Positions 51,206 through 62,560 of a stretch of DNA of 64,000 nucleotides are shown here, in pieces. The first letter of the stretch is position 1. Each line of letters begins with the position of its first letter. Made by a program: the position numbers and the translations under genes. This stretch comes from Viscum album. Its lineage: Eukaryota > Streptophyta > Magnoliopsida > Santalales > Viscaceae. Location of the stretch: assembly GCA_963277665.1 (NCBI GenBank), contig OY728143.1, positions 541,232,394 to 541,296,393 on the forward strand. The letters run 5' to 3'. The notes under the pieces were generated by a model, which saw only the letters and a program-made list of their open reading frames with translations, was not told the DNA's origin and made no database searches.

Positions 51206-52155
51206 AACAATCCAAAAATAACATTAAAAAATTCAATAACCATAACAATTGTATAAAATTTCAATCTTAATCGATTTCATCCTTTAGACTTATCTAATGT
51301 ACTTCTGTCCAAACTCACAGTCAAAAATTTATAAGGAAGTTAATCACGATGAACATCTTTTTTTCCATAAAATAACATGTAAATACATGCATCATGTATT
51401 ACTTTTTAAAAATTTAACACCCTAAATTACCATTAAACCTGATTGATTACATTCATACTCCCTTATTTATTATAGAATACTGGATATACTCATTATATTC
51501 AAAAAATTTGGATACCCTAACAATGGTGAAATAAAAAAACCATTAATCAATTCCAATGTAGTGTAGAATATCCAAAATAATTTATCCAAATAAACAATCT
51601 GTTAATCCAAAATTACTAAATCTATAACAAGACCATATTAAGGTTTTTCATTTCCCCAACCATGTATTTTCCAAAAAATTTAAATTGTTTTTGAGTCAAT
51701 TTTCATTGATCTATATAATCTGAAATCCCCAATGAAATAGTACTGCATTATAATCCTTATTTATTTCTATAATTCATATTACTAGTATATCATTAATTCA
51801 ACAATAAAATGAAATAATTATTTAATAACAACAAAATAATACGGGTCATTCCTCTTCCTCTATGGTAGTATAAAAATTTTATTATTATCCAATAGCATCA
51901 TTTTCGGTATACTCTAATGACTGAGACATTGATTCGCGTAGTGTCGCCACTCATTTTAGATGAAGAATTTGATATTTGAAACATTTATTGTAACCTTGAA
52001 ATCACATAACTGGTGTCATTTTTCTCCACACATATAATAAACTCACATTCCCTTCAATAATTTACCAAGGTGATTCTTTCCACATTTATCACATATTGGA
52101 ATATCCTTCCTTCCCCTCTTCCCTTTATCCATCTTTCTCTATACCATACTTTTAT
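51206..52155. other. AT-rich DNA, no gene seen
   Basis: One short G/C-richer patch at 51,930-51,955 (TTCGCGTAGTGTCGCCACTC) resembles nothing I can name with confidence. The last five bases, TTTAT, are the left half of the target duplication of element G, whose partner lies outside the window. Confidence 0.5.
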
Positions 52156-53595
52156 TGTAACACCTGAGACTTTTATGTTATATAAATCATCAAAGGAATC
52201 TTTTTCAACACACAACACTTTCTTGGCTTGCTTTACATGAAATTGCGACCTTCCTAGATAGCTTGCGTCGTGCGCAATACCGAGTTTCACAAAACAATGA
52301 TATAATATAAAAATATTTTTAAAACTAGCCATTATGAATAGTAATAACCACTTTTTGAAATTTTATAAATTTTATTTTTCAAAATGGAATTCATTTTTGG
52401 ATTCGTAATATCGAAATTAGCCTAGGGTAAAATTTTGGTATTTTTATGAAAACATTCAATTTTTGATGAATAGTGAAACCACTAAGTGGTAGTTAAAAAA
52501 ACCGAATTTCACATAAAACATAATTTTACCACTTCAGTGAGTAGAAATTTGAAAATCCGAGAGACACGGTTAATATAAAGAACTAAAATGTTGTTCAATG
52601 AGATGAAAATAATTTTTAGTGAATAGTAACTTTTAACTTTTATTTACCACGGTTAAAATTAAATAGGTTAATTAAGGGTAAAAATGATATTATTATTACC
52701 CTAACACATGTCCTAATTCTATTTTACAAGTGTAATTCGACCAAAAACAACCTTAGGAATACAATATGACCATTTAGGCCCACTTGGATTATATTAGGAC
52801 ATTTATTATTAATTTATTTAAAGAAGGGTTAAATAGTTAAAATCAAAGTTTAATAAGTAAATCATTTTTAATATGGGGATATACATAAGATAAATTAGAC
52901 TATAAATATTCATTATAAAGATAAAAAAATTTCCTACAGAATGTTATTTTATTTGTAATTTTTAGACATTAAATAATTTAATTTATTTATGACACAATGA
53001 CGATGCAGTAATTATCTTATTAATGAAATATTTACATAATTGATGTTATAAATATCCAAATAAATATAATTCGAGACTTTTTATGAATTACACTAATTTT
53101 ATAGGTTAATATGACATGTTATTATTGATTTAATTAACTTGTTTTGAACTAATCATTCTGTTATGATTTTCAAGAAAATCAATTACTAAATAGTGTCAAA
53201 ATTGACATAAAATAGTTTTTAAAACAAATATTATATTATTAATTGTTATTTTATTCCTAAAAATATTAGGATCTGCCAAATGACTTAGATAAGGTTGTTT
53301 ATTTTAATAATAAACAACTTCGGGTTCGTTTGGATTGATATAGTAAGTTTGTTAACCTTATAGTATAAGAAAACAAGAAGATAGGGTAAAAGTTAAATTA
53401 TTTAACTTAAAGTTAAATCTGAATGATATGGTTACACTTGATATCTAAACATGTCTAAATTATATTGGATGAGATTATTTCGACCCATCCCCACCTTAGA
53501 CTCAAAATAAATCAATTTGGAGCTATTTAAAACCGAACATGACTTTATAATAAAATAATATTTTTTGTTATTCCAAAGGTGCCCCTCTCCTCTCT

Positions 53596-53603
53596 TATAA
53601 AAG
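53596..53603 (+). promoter_or_regulatory. LTR TATA box (element G, 5' LTR)
   Basis: TATAAAAG follows GGTGCCCCTCTCCTCTCT, the block shared with A and C. Transcription would start about 30 bases on, near 53,630, so the modules and the rest of the LTR lie in the transcript. Confidence 0.68.
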
Positions 53604-53935
53604 GCGACCTCCTCCCTCTCATCCTCACACCACATTGAGCTTTCAAGATCGGCCAACCCCTGCCACATTCTCCTATGCACTTCCCTCGAGACATCCTAGA
53701 GGTTCTGGTCTTCTTCAAAGACCAATTTTAGTGCCCTAAAAGAAGGTCTCAACGAAGCACTTCAAAGAAGAGGTAATGTCCGTTACCGATTCTTTCATCT
53801 TTATTTCTTATTCCACTTATTCTTCTTTAGTTGATTAATTATGAAGTAACAACATCAGTATCACTCATATACTTATATGTTATTATAAGTATGAAACAAC
53901 CCTATTTCACCATCTATCCATCCTACAGAAGAAGA

Positions 53936-54172
53936 AATCACCGTGCATGCGTACGTACGGAATACCGTCTCCACGACGTGGTGTAATCTATTTTCGACCA
54001 CCACCTTACTTGGATGGGTATAATGGTGTAAATAATGACTATATATGACTATTATAAAGTGATATTTATTCTGAAATAGTATACATACACTCCAATACAA
54101 TTCCATGATCATTGGAACAATATCATCACTCGTGCGTACGTACGGAATACCGTCTCCACGATGTGATGCGAG
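53936..54172 (+). repeat. Paired CpG-rich modules in LTR
   Basis: GCGTACGTACGGAATACCGT followed by CTCCACGACGTGGTG (from 53,949), and a second copy from 54,134, are 185 bp apart. Each copy holds the repeated CGTACG palindrome and the near-palindrome CCACG..CGTGG, so the RNA could form short hairpins. Confidence 0.72.
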
Positions 54173-55787
54173 TCGTTCTACATGATATTCATTGCATAAT
54201 GATTATATAAATGAATTTAATGAATGAATATGATATATCTTACAGTAATATAATTCTGGAAATGAGGTATCTATAACCAAAAGAGAAGAATAAGAATTTA
54301 TTCGACCAAACACGCATAAGAACAAAAAGTTATACCCACCCGAATAACAAGTAGCAATGAAATATTACTACCAAGAAGATAATAATATGACCATATATGA
54401 TATCATAACAATAATTATGATTCTGTAATAAGTCAATAACATTATTTAAATAATTATACAGGAGGTTCAGAAACTTACGAAGCAAATCGGACCTAAGGTA
54501 AGGGAAATATCACAATCTCATTTTTATCCGAGAGTGTTTATACTTCGGTATTTACTAGGGTGTATTTTCTCATCCACATCCCTGTTTCCTCAATATGTAA
54601 TATTATTTAAATCCACCTACAATTTTTTAAATCCAATTTTTCCTTTCGGTGAGTTTTTAGTAAAAGATATGAAAGGAATCTTTTGACGTTTTTCGTACGA
54701 GGTACTTTTTGAATTTTATGACAAAAGTACGAGAAGAATGTTTTTTTAACTTATACGACATGAATGGATTTTTAAAACATTATTTCCATGAAGCATCCTT
54801 TAAAAATTTTCATGTTTATTTTTAATCAAATTCTTTTAGTTTATATTTGTATGACATGTTAAGAAAGGAAAAGTGATTTTGAAGTAGAAAGGTTATTTTC
54901 CTCAAGAATGGAGTTCAAGGGTTTTATCAAAATTATTTTCCATCTAAGATAATATAGGGTTCTATTTATATCCCTATTATTACATGGATTTGATTATGTT
55001 GTGATGGAAATATTTTTATGAATTCCTTTATCTTATATGAATTATTTTATGATGTCATGTTGTTTACGAATCCCATTTTTATTACATGGGTTATGCAATG
55101 ATGTATGAAATAAGATTTTGTGGCACACATAATAATGGTATCATTATGAGATGGGTGGGACCTATATCTCCCTACAAAGCATTGGGTAATGATTTTATAT
55201 CTCATGAGATAGACATGGCTGGAACGGTAGGTTATACCGGTTCAGTGAAACAAGACTGAAATGAGGAATAAACTCAGTTCAGAAATGGACTTTGTCCACT
55301 AAGATAGTCTTGGCAAAGAGTCATGACTAAAAAGAAATGATTCTCTATGATTATGTGTGTATGCCACAAAGATTCATGTTTTACATTATGATTATTGGAG
55401 TTACATTTCAATACTATGATTTATCCCATGTTTTGAAATTATGATCTCTTTTGCAGGTTAAGACTTCCAAAAGCTACGTGCTTATGTATATGATGTCATT
55501 GATATTTCATTTGTTTACCCTTACTGAGCATTTGAGCTCACACTTTTGTATTTTTTATTTACCCAGGTCAGTAAGAAGGTTATTATGTAGAATATGCCAA
55601 AAAGAGACTCTAGATATGATGAAATAAGTGGGAGGAAAAGTAGATGCTTTATGAACCAGTTGTTTATGTTTCCCAGTTTCTAAAGAAACTATACCTATAC
55701 GGTCCTTGCATGGTTTTGTTATATGATGTAATAAGTACGCTTCAATATTGAAGTATTAAAAATGTATGTAAAGTATGGGTCGTTATA

Positions 55788-55800
55788 GTTGATATTAGAG
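55788..55800 (+). other. Primer binding site of element G (worn)
   Basis: GTTGATATTAGAG differs by a few transitions from the TTGGTATCAGAG seen in A and C, so it is the initiator tRNA-Met site with C-to-T and G-to-A wear. Confidence 0.7.
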
Positions 55801-56009
55801 GAAAGGTATAGTCAAACATTGGAAACTAGGATGTGAAAGCCTTAGTAAGAACCCTAAAGATAATTCTAAGCATAGAACACAATATCAGTGTTTTAGAAAT
55901 GGCCATGAATAACCTAGGATATGATCTTAAGTGTGAAATTTTATTCTTGATTATGTGGTTTTCCTATTATAATTAGTGTTGCTCACAATATTCTTCTTGG
56001 TTTTAGTCA

Positions 56010-57215
56010 ATGGCTGGAACATCAAGGAACCGTGTTAATGCGGAATGTGACGGGCAATGCAATGATTGTCCCCCTGAGCAACCAAACATTATGGGAGCTG
56101 GAATGCAAAATCTTGTAGCCATGCTCACACAAATTTCTCAAGCTTTGAATCATGTAGGACTTCCAAACGAGCAAAGGAAAGAGCAACATTCTGTTGAATC
56201 CTTCATGAGACATCGTCCTCCTTCATTCAGCGGGTCTACTAATCCATTAGTTGCTGAACAATGGATTATTACTGCTGAAAAGATATTTTCAGTTCTTCAA
56301 TGTTCTGAGCATGATAAATTCATCTTAGCAGTGTATCGTTTGGAAGGTGATGTTGATCAATGGTGGAATCTTATTAAGAATACAAGGCAAAGGAATAAAA
56401 TTGAGTCCATGGAATGGGATGAGTTCAAGAACTTATTTTTCAATAAGTACTTACCTCGTATTCTCCGAACAAAGATGGAGAAAGAGTTTCTTGAACTGAA
56501 GCAAAAGGATGATGAATCTGTTGGTACCTATGAAGAAAATTTTACAAGACTTTCAAGGTACGCTTCTGGTATTATTATCCAACCAGAAAGTAAGATCGAT
56601 CGATTCTTTAGTGGCTTAAAACCAAGTCTTCGAAGGGCTTTAGCCATAAGGGAGTTCAATATCTACGAGGAAATCATTCTATGTGGTCTCAAGGTTGAGA
56701 TGGAGATTGGAGTAACCCATCATCCATATGGGTTTGATAAGAATAGGAAAATTGAATTCAAAGGAAAATCTAAAGAGCACACTGAAAAGAATATGATCTT
56801 TCCCTTATTCTCAATGTGTGGAAAGAAACATGGAGGGAGCTGTCCTAAAGGGACATGTAAATGTTTCAAATGTGGAAAGGAAGGTCATCGGGCATTTGAA
56901 TGCCACGATAATGGGAAGAAGATGTCTAATGGTGCAAACAAAGGAAGGGATATACAGAATGAACCTAGTACACTTCAATGTTTCAAGTGCAAGGAGATGG
57001 GGAATTATGCCAATCATTTCCCAAATCCAAGGGTCGATGATGATGGTCGACATCAACAAACTCTTAAGGATAAAGACAAAGGAAAGTCACATAAAATTTC
57101 TATCAGCTATGTGGATTACGATAACTATGTGGTGAAAGGTAAACTTACCATCCACTCTAAAGTATCAAATGTTTTATTTGATTCTGGATCCACACACTCT
57201 TTTATTTCTGAATAA
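56010..57215 (+). pseudogene. Gag and start of protease (element G)
   Basis: The 401-residue frame starts at the ATG that follows a 222-base leader. Residues about 65-230 are the capsid-like gag domain, with AEQWIITAEKIFSVL, FILAVYRLEGDVDQWW and FLELKQKDDESVGTY. A good CCHC zinc knuckle, CFKCGKEGHRAFEC, is at about 285-298. A second, CFKCKEMGNYANHF, has lost its His and last Cys. The protease active site LFDSGSTHSFIS is at about 389-400. A TAA at 57,213 then interrupts the frame. Gag would package the RNA and protease would process the polyprotein. Confidence 0.87.
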
Positions 57216-57512
57216 TTATCTAAGGGTATCACCGTATTACCTCAACAATTAGATGTTCAGTTAGTTATAACAACACCTAATGGCACAACAGTCGCATCAA
57301 AAGTTTAGAATTCTTCTTCGATTGAAGTTTGTGGGAAAGTGCTTCCTTCAAATCTTGTGATCCTTCCTATAGTGGAATTTGATGTGATTCTTGGCATGGA
57401 TTGGCTTTCTCTACATGGAGCTCATATCAATTTCCAAAGAAGGGAAGTCACATTTCATATTCTAGATCAATCTATGATCGTCTATTGATGCAAGGATGAA
57501 CATAACCATCCA
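57216..57512 (+). pseudogene. Rest of protease and linker (element G)
   Basis: The same frame continues past the stop with EVCGKVLPSNLVILPIVEFD and VILGMDWLSLHGAHINF, the conserved C-terminal protease block. Two further stops lie at 57,306 (TAG) and 57,486 (TGA). There is no change of frame. Confidence 0.8.
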
Positions 57513-58526
57513 GTGGAAATTTCTCCCATCTTATGGGTCTTGATTCCACTAAATGAAGGTTATTTATCTCAAATGGTTGGTGAGAAACTCGCGATTAAGA
57601 ATATTCCCATTGTACAAGAGTTTGATGGTGTCTTTCCGGAGGAATTACCAGGTCTTACACCGAATCGTGAAGTTGAGTTTTCAGTAGAACTCGTACCGGG
57701 TGCTTTGCCTATTTCAAAGACACCTTATAGAATTACCCCAATTGAGTTGTATGAATTGAAGAAGAAACTCCAAGAGAATCTTGATAAGGGGTTCATAAGC
57801 CCTAGTGCGTCACCTTGGGGAGCACCTGTTCTGTTTGTTAAGAAGAAAGATGGATCAATAAAACTCTGCATTGATTATCGAGAACTTAACAAGATAACTA
57901 TCAAGAACAAATATCATCTCCCATGCATTGATGACTTATTTGACCAACTACGCGGAGCTCAATACTATTCCAAGATTGATCTTCATTCAGGGTATCATCA
58001 ATTAAGGGTCAAAAGGGAGGATATACCAAATACGGCTTTCCGTACAAGGTATGTACACTATGAATTTATAGTGATGCCATTTGGTCTTACTAATGCCCCT
58101 GCTATCTTCATGGATCTGAGGAATAGAGACTTTAGAGACTATCTTGATCAGTTTGTGGTAATCTTTATAGACGATATTCTTGTATATTCAAAGAGAAAGG
58201 AAGAACCTAAAGATCACTTGAGAATTATATTGAAGACCCTGAGAAAGGATAAGCATTATGCGCAATTTACCATGTGTGAATATTGGATTCAAAAAGTTTC
58301 ATTTTTGGGTCACATAATCTCAAAAGAGGGGATATCTATGGATCGAGCAAAAATAGAGGTTATCGAAAGATGGTCGAGACCAACAACAGTAACTGAGATC
58401 CGAAGTTTTCTTGGTTTGGCTGGATATTATCTACGTTTTGTGAAAGATTTTTCAGGATTATCTAATCCACTCACCAAGTTGACTCGGAAAGGAGTTAATT
58501 TTGTTTGTATGGAGGAATGTGAATAG
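57513..58526 (+). pseudogene. Reverse transcriptase (element G)
   Basis: The 337-residue open stretch covers essentially the complete gypsy [22 protein letters not shown], the [20 protein letters not shown] and [17 protein letters not shown] fingers blocks, [31 protein letters not shown], and the catalytic [10 protein letters not shown] at about 58,164-58,190. The thumb and connection follow ([27 protein letters not shown]). It copies element RNA into DNA. It ends at TAG 58,524 in a CAG-type context. Confidence 0.9.
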
Positions 58527-58940
58527 AATTTCAAGGATTTGAAAAGAAGGTTATCCAGTGCATCTGGGCTCACACTGCCTTGTAGCGGAGAAAGGTTTGT
58601 GATATACAGTGATGCATCCAAGAAGGGATTGAGTTGTTTTCTTATGAAAAATTATATGGTGATAGCTTATGCCTCACGACAGTTGAAAATCCATGAGCAA
58701 AATTACCCAACACATGATTTGGAGTTAGCTGCGGAAATATTTGCATTAAATATTTGGAGGCATTATCTTTATGGTGAAAGATGTGATATTTATACAGATC
58801 ATAAATGTTTAATGTACATTTTCACAGAAAAGGGGCTGAATATGCGTCAAAGAAGATGGTTGGAGCTAATTAAGGATTATGACTGCTCAATCCATTATCA
58901 CCCTGGGAAAGCAAACAAGGTGGAAGATGCATTAAGTTGA
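58527..58940 (+). pseudogene. RNase H (element G)
   Basis: The expected catalytic residues are visible: Asp in [11 protein letters not shown], Glu in [13 protein letters not shown], Asp in [14 protein letters not shown], and the last Asp in NKVEDALS. It ends with a TGA at 58,938 where element A keeps CGA (Arg). The CACCCTGGGAAAGCAAAC stretch near 58,900 is the counterpart of the junction in element A. Confidence 0.88.
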
Positions 58941-60491
58941 CAAGACCATGCCAATTTATCCATGATGAGGATCATAAAAGATCCAATATTTATGGATTTA
59001 CAATGGATGGATCTTGGAATTATAATGGAAGGGGGAAAATATTATCTTTCTCAAATGAATGTTCAACCATCTATACATGTGATGATTAAAGAGGCATAGA
59101 ATGAAGATGTCGAGTTACAAAAGAAGGTGAGAAATATTCCTGATTTCAAACATGATTGTGATGGGATAATAATGTTCATGAATCAGGTTTGTGTTCCTCC
59201 CATCCCCGAATTAATGAAGGAGATGCTGGATGAGGTTCATATTTCTTCATTATCTATTCATCCTGGAAGCACGAAGATGTATAGGGACCTGAAAGATTAC
59301 TTCTGGTGGGATGGCATGAAAAGAGATGGTGTTGACTATGTCTCTTGATGCATGGTTTGTCAACAAGTTAAAGCTAAGAGACAGAAGTCTAAGTGGATGT
59401 TACAACAATTACCCATACCCGAATGGAAATGGTAAAACATCACTATGGACTTTGTCACAGGACTTCCTAAAACATCCAAAGGCAATAATGCTATCTGGGT
59501 CATAGTTGACCGTCTTAAAAAATCTGCCCACTTCATTGCTATTAGAGAGGATTTCTCTATGGATCAGCTTTCCAGGATATATATAAAGGAAGTGGTAAGA
59601 TTGCATGGAGTACCACTTTCTATTATATCTAATCGGGATCCGAGGTTTACCTCAAAGTTCTGGATAAGTCTTCAGCATACTCTGGATACAGAGTTATGTT
59701 TCAGCACTGCTTATCATCCACAGAAAGACGGTCAGTCTGAGAGAACAATTCAAACTCTAGAAGATATGTTGAGAGCTTGCTCTATGGATTTCAAAGGTGG
59801 TTGGGATCAACACCTACCTTTGGTGGAATTTTCTTATAATAATAGCTTTTACTCCAGTATTCAGATGGCTCCTTATGAAGCTCTCTATGAAAAGAAATCC
59901 AGGACTCCTACTTGTTGGGATGAAGTTGGGGAAAGAAAGCAATTAGGACCTGATCTCGTTGACGAAATGGTAGAAAAGGTCAGATCTATTCAAAAACACA
60001 TAATAGAAGCTCAGATTCGACAGAAAAGTTATGCCGACAATCGAAGAAAAGACCTAGAGTTTGAAGTGGGTGATAAAGTGTTCTTATGAATATCTCCCTT
60101 GAAGAGAGCCATGAGATTTGGAAAGAAGGGGAAGTTGAGCCCTAGATATATCGGTCCATTCGAAATACTGGATTGTGTTGGGAAGGTAGCTTACCGATTG
60201 GCGCTTCCACCGAATCTCTCTCAAGTTCACGATGTGTTCCATGTATCTTTCCTGAGAAAGTACATACCTGATCCTTCACATGTACTCAGCTCAGAAGTTG
60301 TACCGCTGGAGCAATATCTTTCTTATGAAGAACAACTGATATAGATTTTGGATTGTAGAGAAAAAGTCCTATGAAGAAAGACCACTGGATTGGTGAATGT
60401 TTTATGGAGGAACCCGCAATTAGAATAATCTACATGGGAGCATGAGGATATGATGAGGGAGAGGTATCCTCATCTGTTTGTTACAAAGTGA
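58941..60491 (+). pseudogene. Integrase with GPY/F and chromodomain-like tail (element G)
   Basis: After a linker, the zinc finger has HISSLSIHPG and CMVCQQVK (with a TGA just before the first Cys). The catalytic core has Asp in TMDFVTGLP, Asp in [11 protein letters not shown] and Glu in DGQSERTIQ, about 35 residues after the second Asp. Then come the GPY/F block [31 protein letters not shown], and a tail ending EDMMRERYPHLF. In-frame stops lie at 59,097, 59,346, 59,433, 60,087, 60,342, 60,372 and 60,426. The natural stop is TGA at 60,489. Integrase inserts the element DNA; the tail may bias targeting to particular chromatin. Confidence 0.9.
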
Positions 60492-60511
60492 CGAATTTCG
60501 AGGGCGAAATT

Positions 60512-60530
60512 CATTTTAAGGGGGTTACAA
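60512..60530 (+). other. Polypurine tract of element G
   Basis: TTTTAAGGGGGTTACAA lies between the gag-pol stop codon and the 3' LTR, the same place and form as in element A. Confidence 0.75.
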
Positions 60531-61971
60531 TGTAACACATGAGACTTTTATGTTATAAAAATTATCAAATGAATCTTTTTCTACTCACAACACTTTCTTG
60601 GATTGCTTTACACAAAATCGTGACCTTCCTTGATAGCTTGCATCGTACGCAATACCGAGTTTCACTAAACAATGATAAACTATTAAAATATTATTAAAAC
60701 TAGCCGTTATGAATACTAATAACCACTTTTTGGAATTTTATAAATTTTATTTTTCAAAATGGACTTCATTTTTGGATTCGTAATATCGAAATTAGCCTAG
60801 GGTGAAATTTTGGTATTTTTCTGAAAAAATTCAATTTTTGATGAATAGTGAAACAACTAAGTGGTAGTTTAAAAAACTGAATTTTTCATAAAACATAATT
60901 TTAACACTTCTCTGAGTAGAATTTCGAAAATCTGAGAGACACGGTTAATATCAAGGACTAAAATTTGGTTCAATGAGATGAAAATATTTTTTTGGTGAAT
61001 AGTATCTTTTTACTTTTATTTTTCACGGTTAAAAGTAAATAGGTTAATTAAAGGTAAAAATGATATTATTATTACCCTAAAACATGTCCTAATTCTATTG
61101 GACAATTGTAATTCGGCCAAAAACAACCTTAGGAATACAATATGGCCATTTAGGCCCACTTGGATTAGATTAGGACATTTATTATTAATTTATTTAAAGA
61201 AGGGTTAAATAGTTAAAATCAATGTTTAATAAGTAAATCATTTTTAATATGGGGTTATACATAACATAAATTCAACTATAAATATTAATTAGAAAGATAA
61301 AAATATTTCCTATAGAATGGTATTTTATTTTTAATATTTAGACATTAAATAATTTAATTTATTTATGACACAACGATGATGCATTAATTATCTTATTAAT
61401 GAAATATTGACATAATTGATGTTATAAATACCCAAATAAATGTAATTCAAGACTTTTTATGAATTACACTAATTTTCTAGGTTAATATGACATGTTAGTA
61501 TTGATTTAATCAACTTGGTTTGAACTAATCAATCTTTTATTATTTTCACAAAAATCAATTACTAAATAGTGGCAAAATTGACATAAAATAGTTTTTAAAA
61601 CAAATATTATATTATTAATTGTTATTTTATTCCTAAAAATCTAAGGTTTGGCCAAATGACTTATATAAGGTTACATATTTTAATAATAAACAACTTTAGG
61701 TTTGTTTGGATTGATATAGTAAGTTTGTTAACCTTATAGTATAAGAAAACAAGAAGACATAGTAAATGTTAAATTATCTAACTAAAAGTTAAATCTAAAT
61801 GAGAAGGTTAAAATTGATACCTAAACTTTTATAAATTCTACTGGATGAGAGTATTTCGACCCATACCCACCTTATCCTCGAAATAAATCAATTTTGAGCT
61901 ATTTAAAACCGAACCTGACTTTATAATAAAATAATATTTTTAGTTATTCCAAAGGTGCCCCTCTCCTCCCT

Positions 61972-61979
61972 TATAAAAG
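61972..61979 (+). promoter_or_regulatory. LTR TATA box (element G, 3' LTR)
   Basis: TATAAAAG follows GGTGCCCCTCTCCTCCCT. As a 3' LTR promoter it would read outward into downstream DNA. Confidence 0.65.
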
Positions 61980-62315
61980 GGAACCTCCTCCCTCTCTTCC
62001 TCACACCACATTGAGCCTTCAAGCACGACCAAACCCTGACACTTTCACTTATCCACTTTCCTAGAGATATCCTAGAGGTCCTGGTCTTCTTCAAAGACCA
62101 ATTTTATTGCCCTAAAAGAAGGTCTCAAAGAAGCACTTCAAAGGAAGAGGTAATGTCCGTTACCGATTCTTTCATCTTTATTTCTCCTTCCACTTCTTCT
62201 TCTTCTTTAGTAGTTTCATTATGAAGTAATAAAATCAGTATTACTCATATACTGATATATTATTATATGTATGAAAAAACCCTATTTCACTATCTATCCA
62301 TCCTACGGAAGAAGA

Positions 62316-62560
62316 AATCACCGCGCGTGCGTACGTACGGAATACCGTCTCCACGTCGTGGTGTAACCTATTTTACACCACCACCTTACATGGATGGGTA
62401 TAATGTTGCCAATAATGACTATATATGACTATTATAAAGTGATATTGATTCTGAAATAGTATACATAAACTCCAATACAATTCCATGATCATAGGAACGA
62501 TATCATCCCTCGTGCGTACGTACGGAATACCGTCTCCACGATGTGATGTGAATCGTTCTA
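62316..62560 (+). repeat. Paired CpG-rich modules in LTR
   Basis: Two copies of the GCGTACGTACGG core lie at 62,329 and 62,514, 185 bp apart, the same geometry as in the 5' LTR. The CpGs survive well here although the rest of the LTR has drifted. Confidence 0.72.

Larger units (their letters stand above)
52156..55787 (+). repeat. 5' LTR of element G
   Basis: It is 3,632 bp. It starts TGTAACACCTGAG and ends CGTTATA (worn ...TTACA). It matches 60,531-64,000 with frequent substitutions, many of the C/T or G/A type. A single-copy ACTGAGCATTTGAGCTCAC signal lies near 55,522. Confidence 0.88.

Noticed and set aside
53936..54172. A CRISPR array from the regularly spaced CpG modules
   Set aside because: Copies are few, spacing is about 185 bp, the intervals are not short unique spacers, and the setting is a plant LTR.
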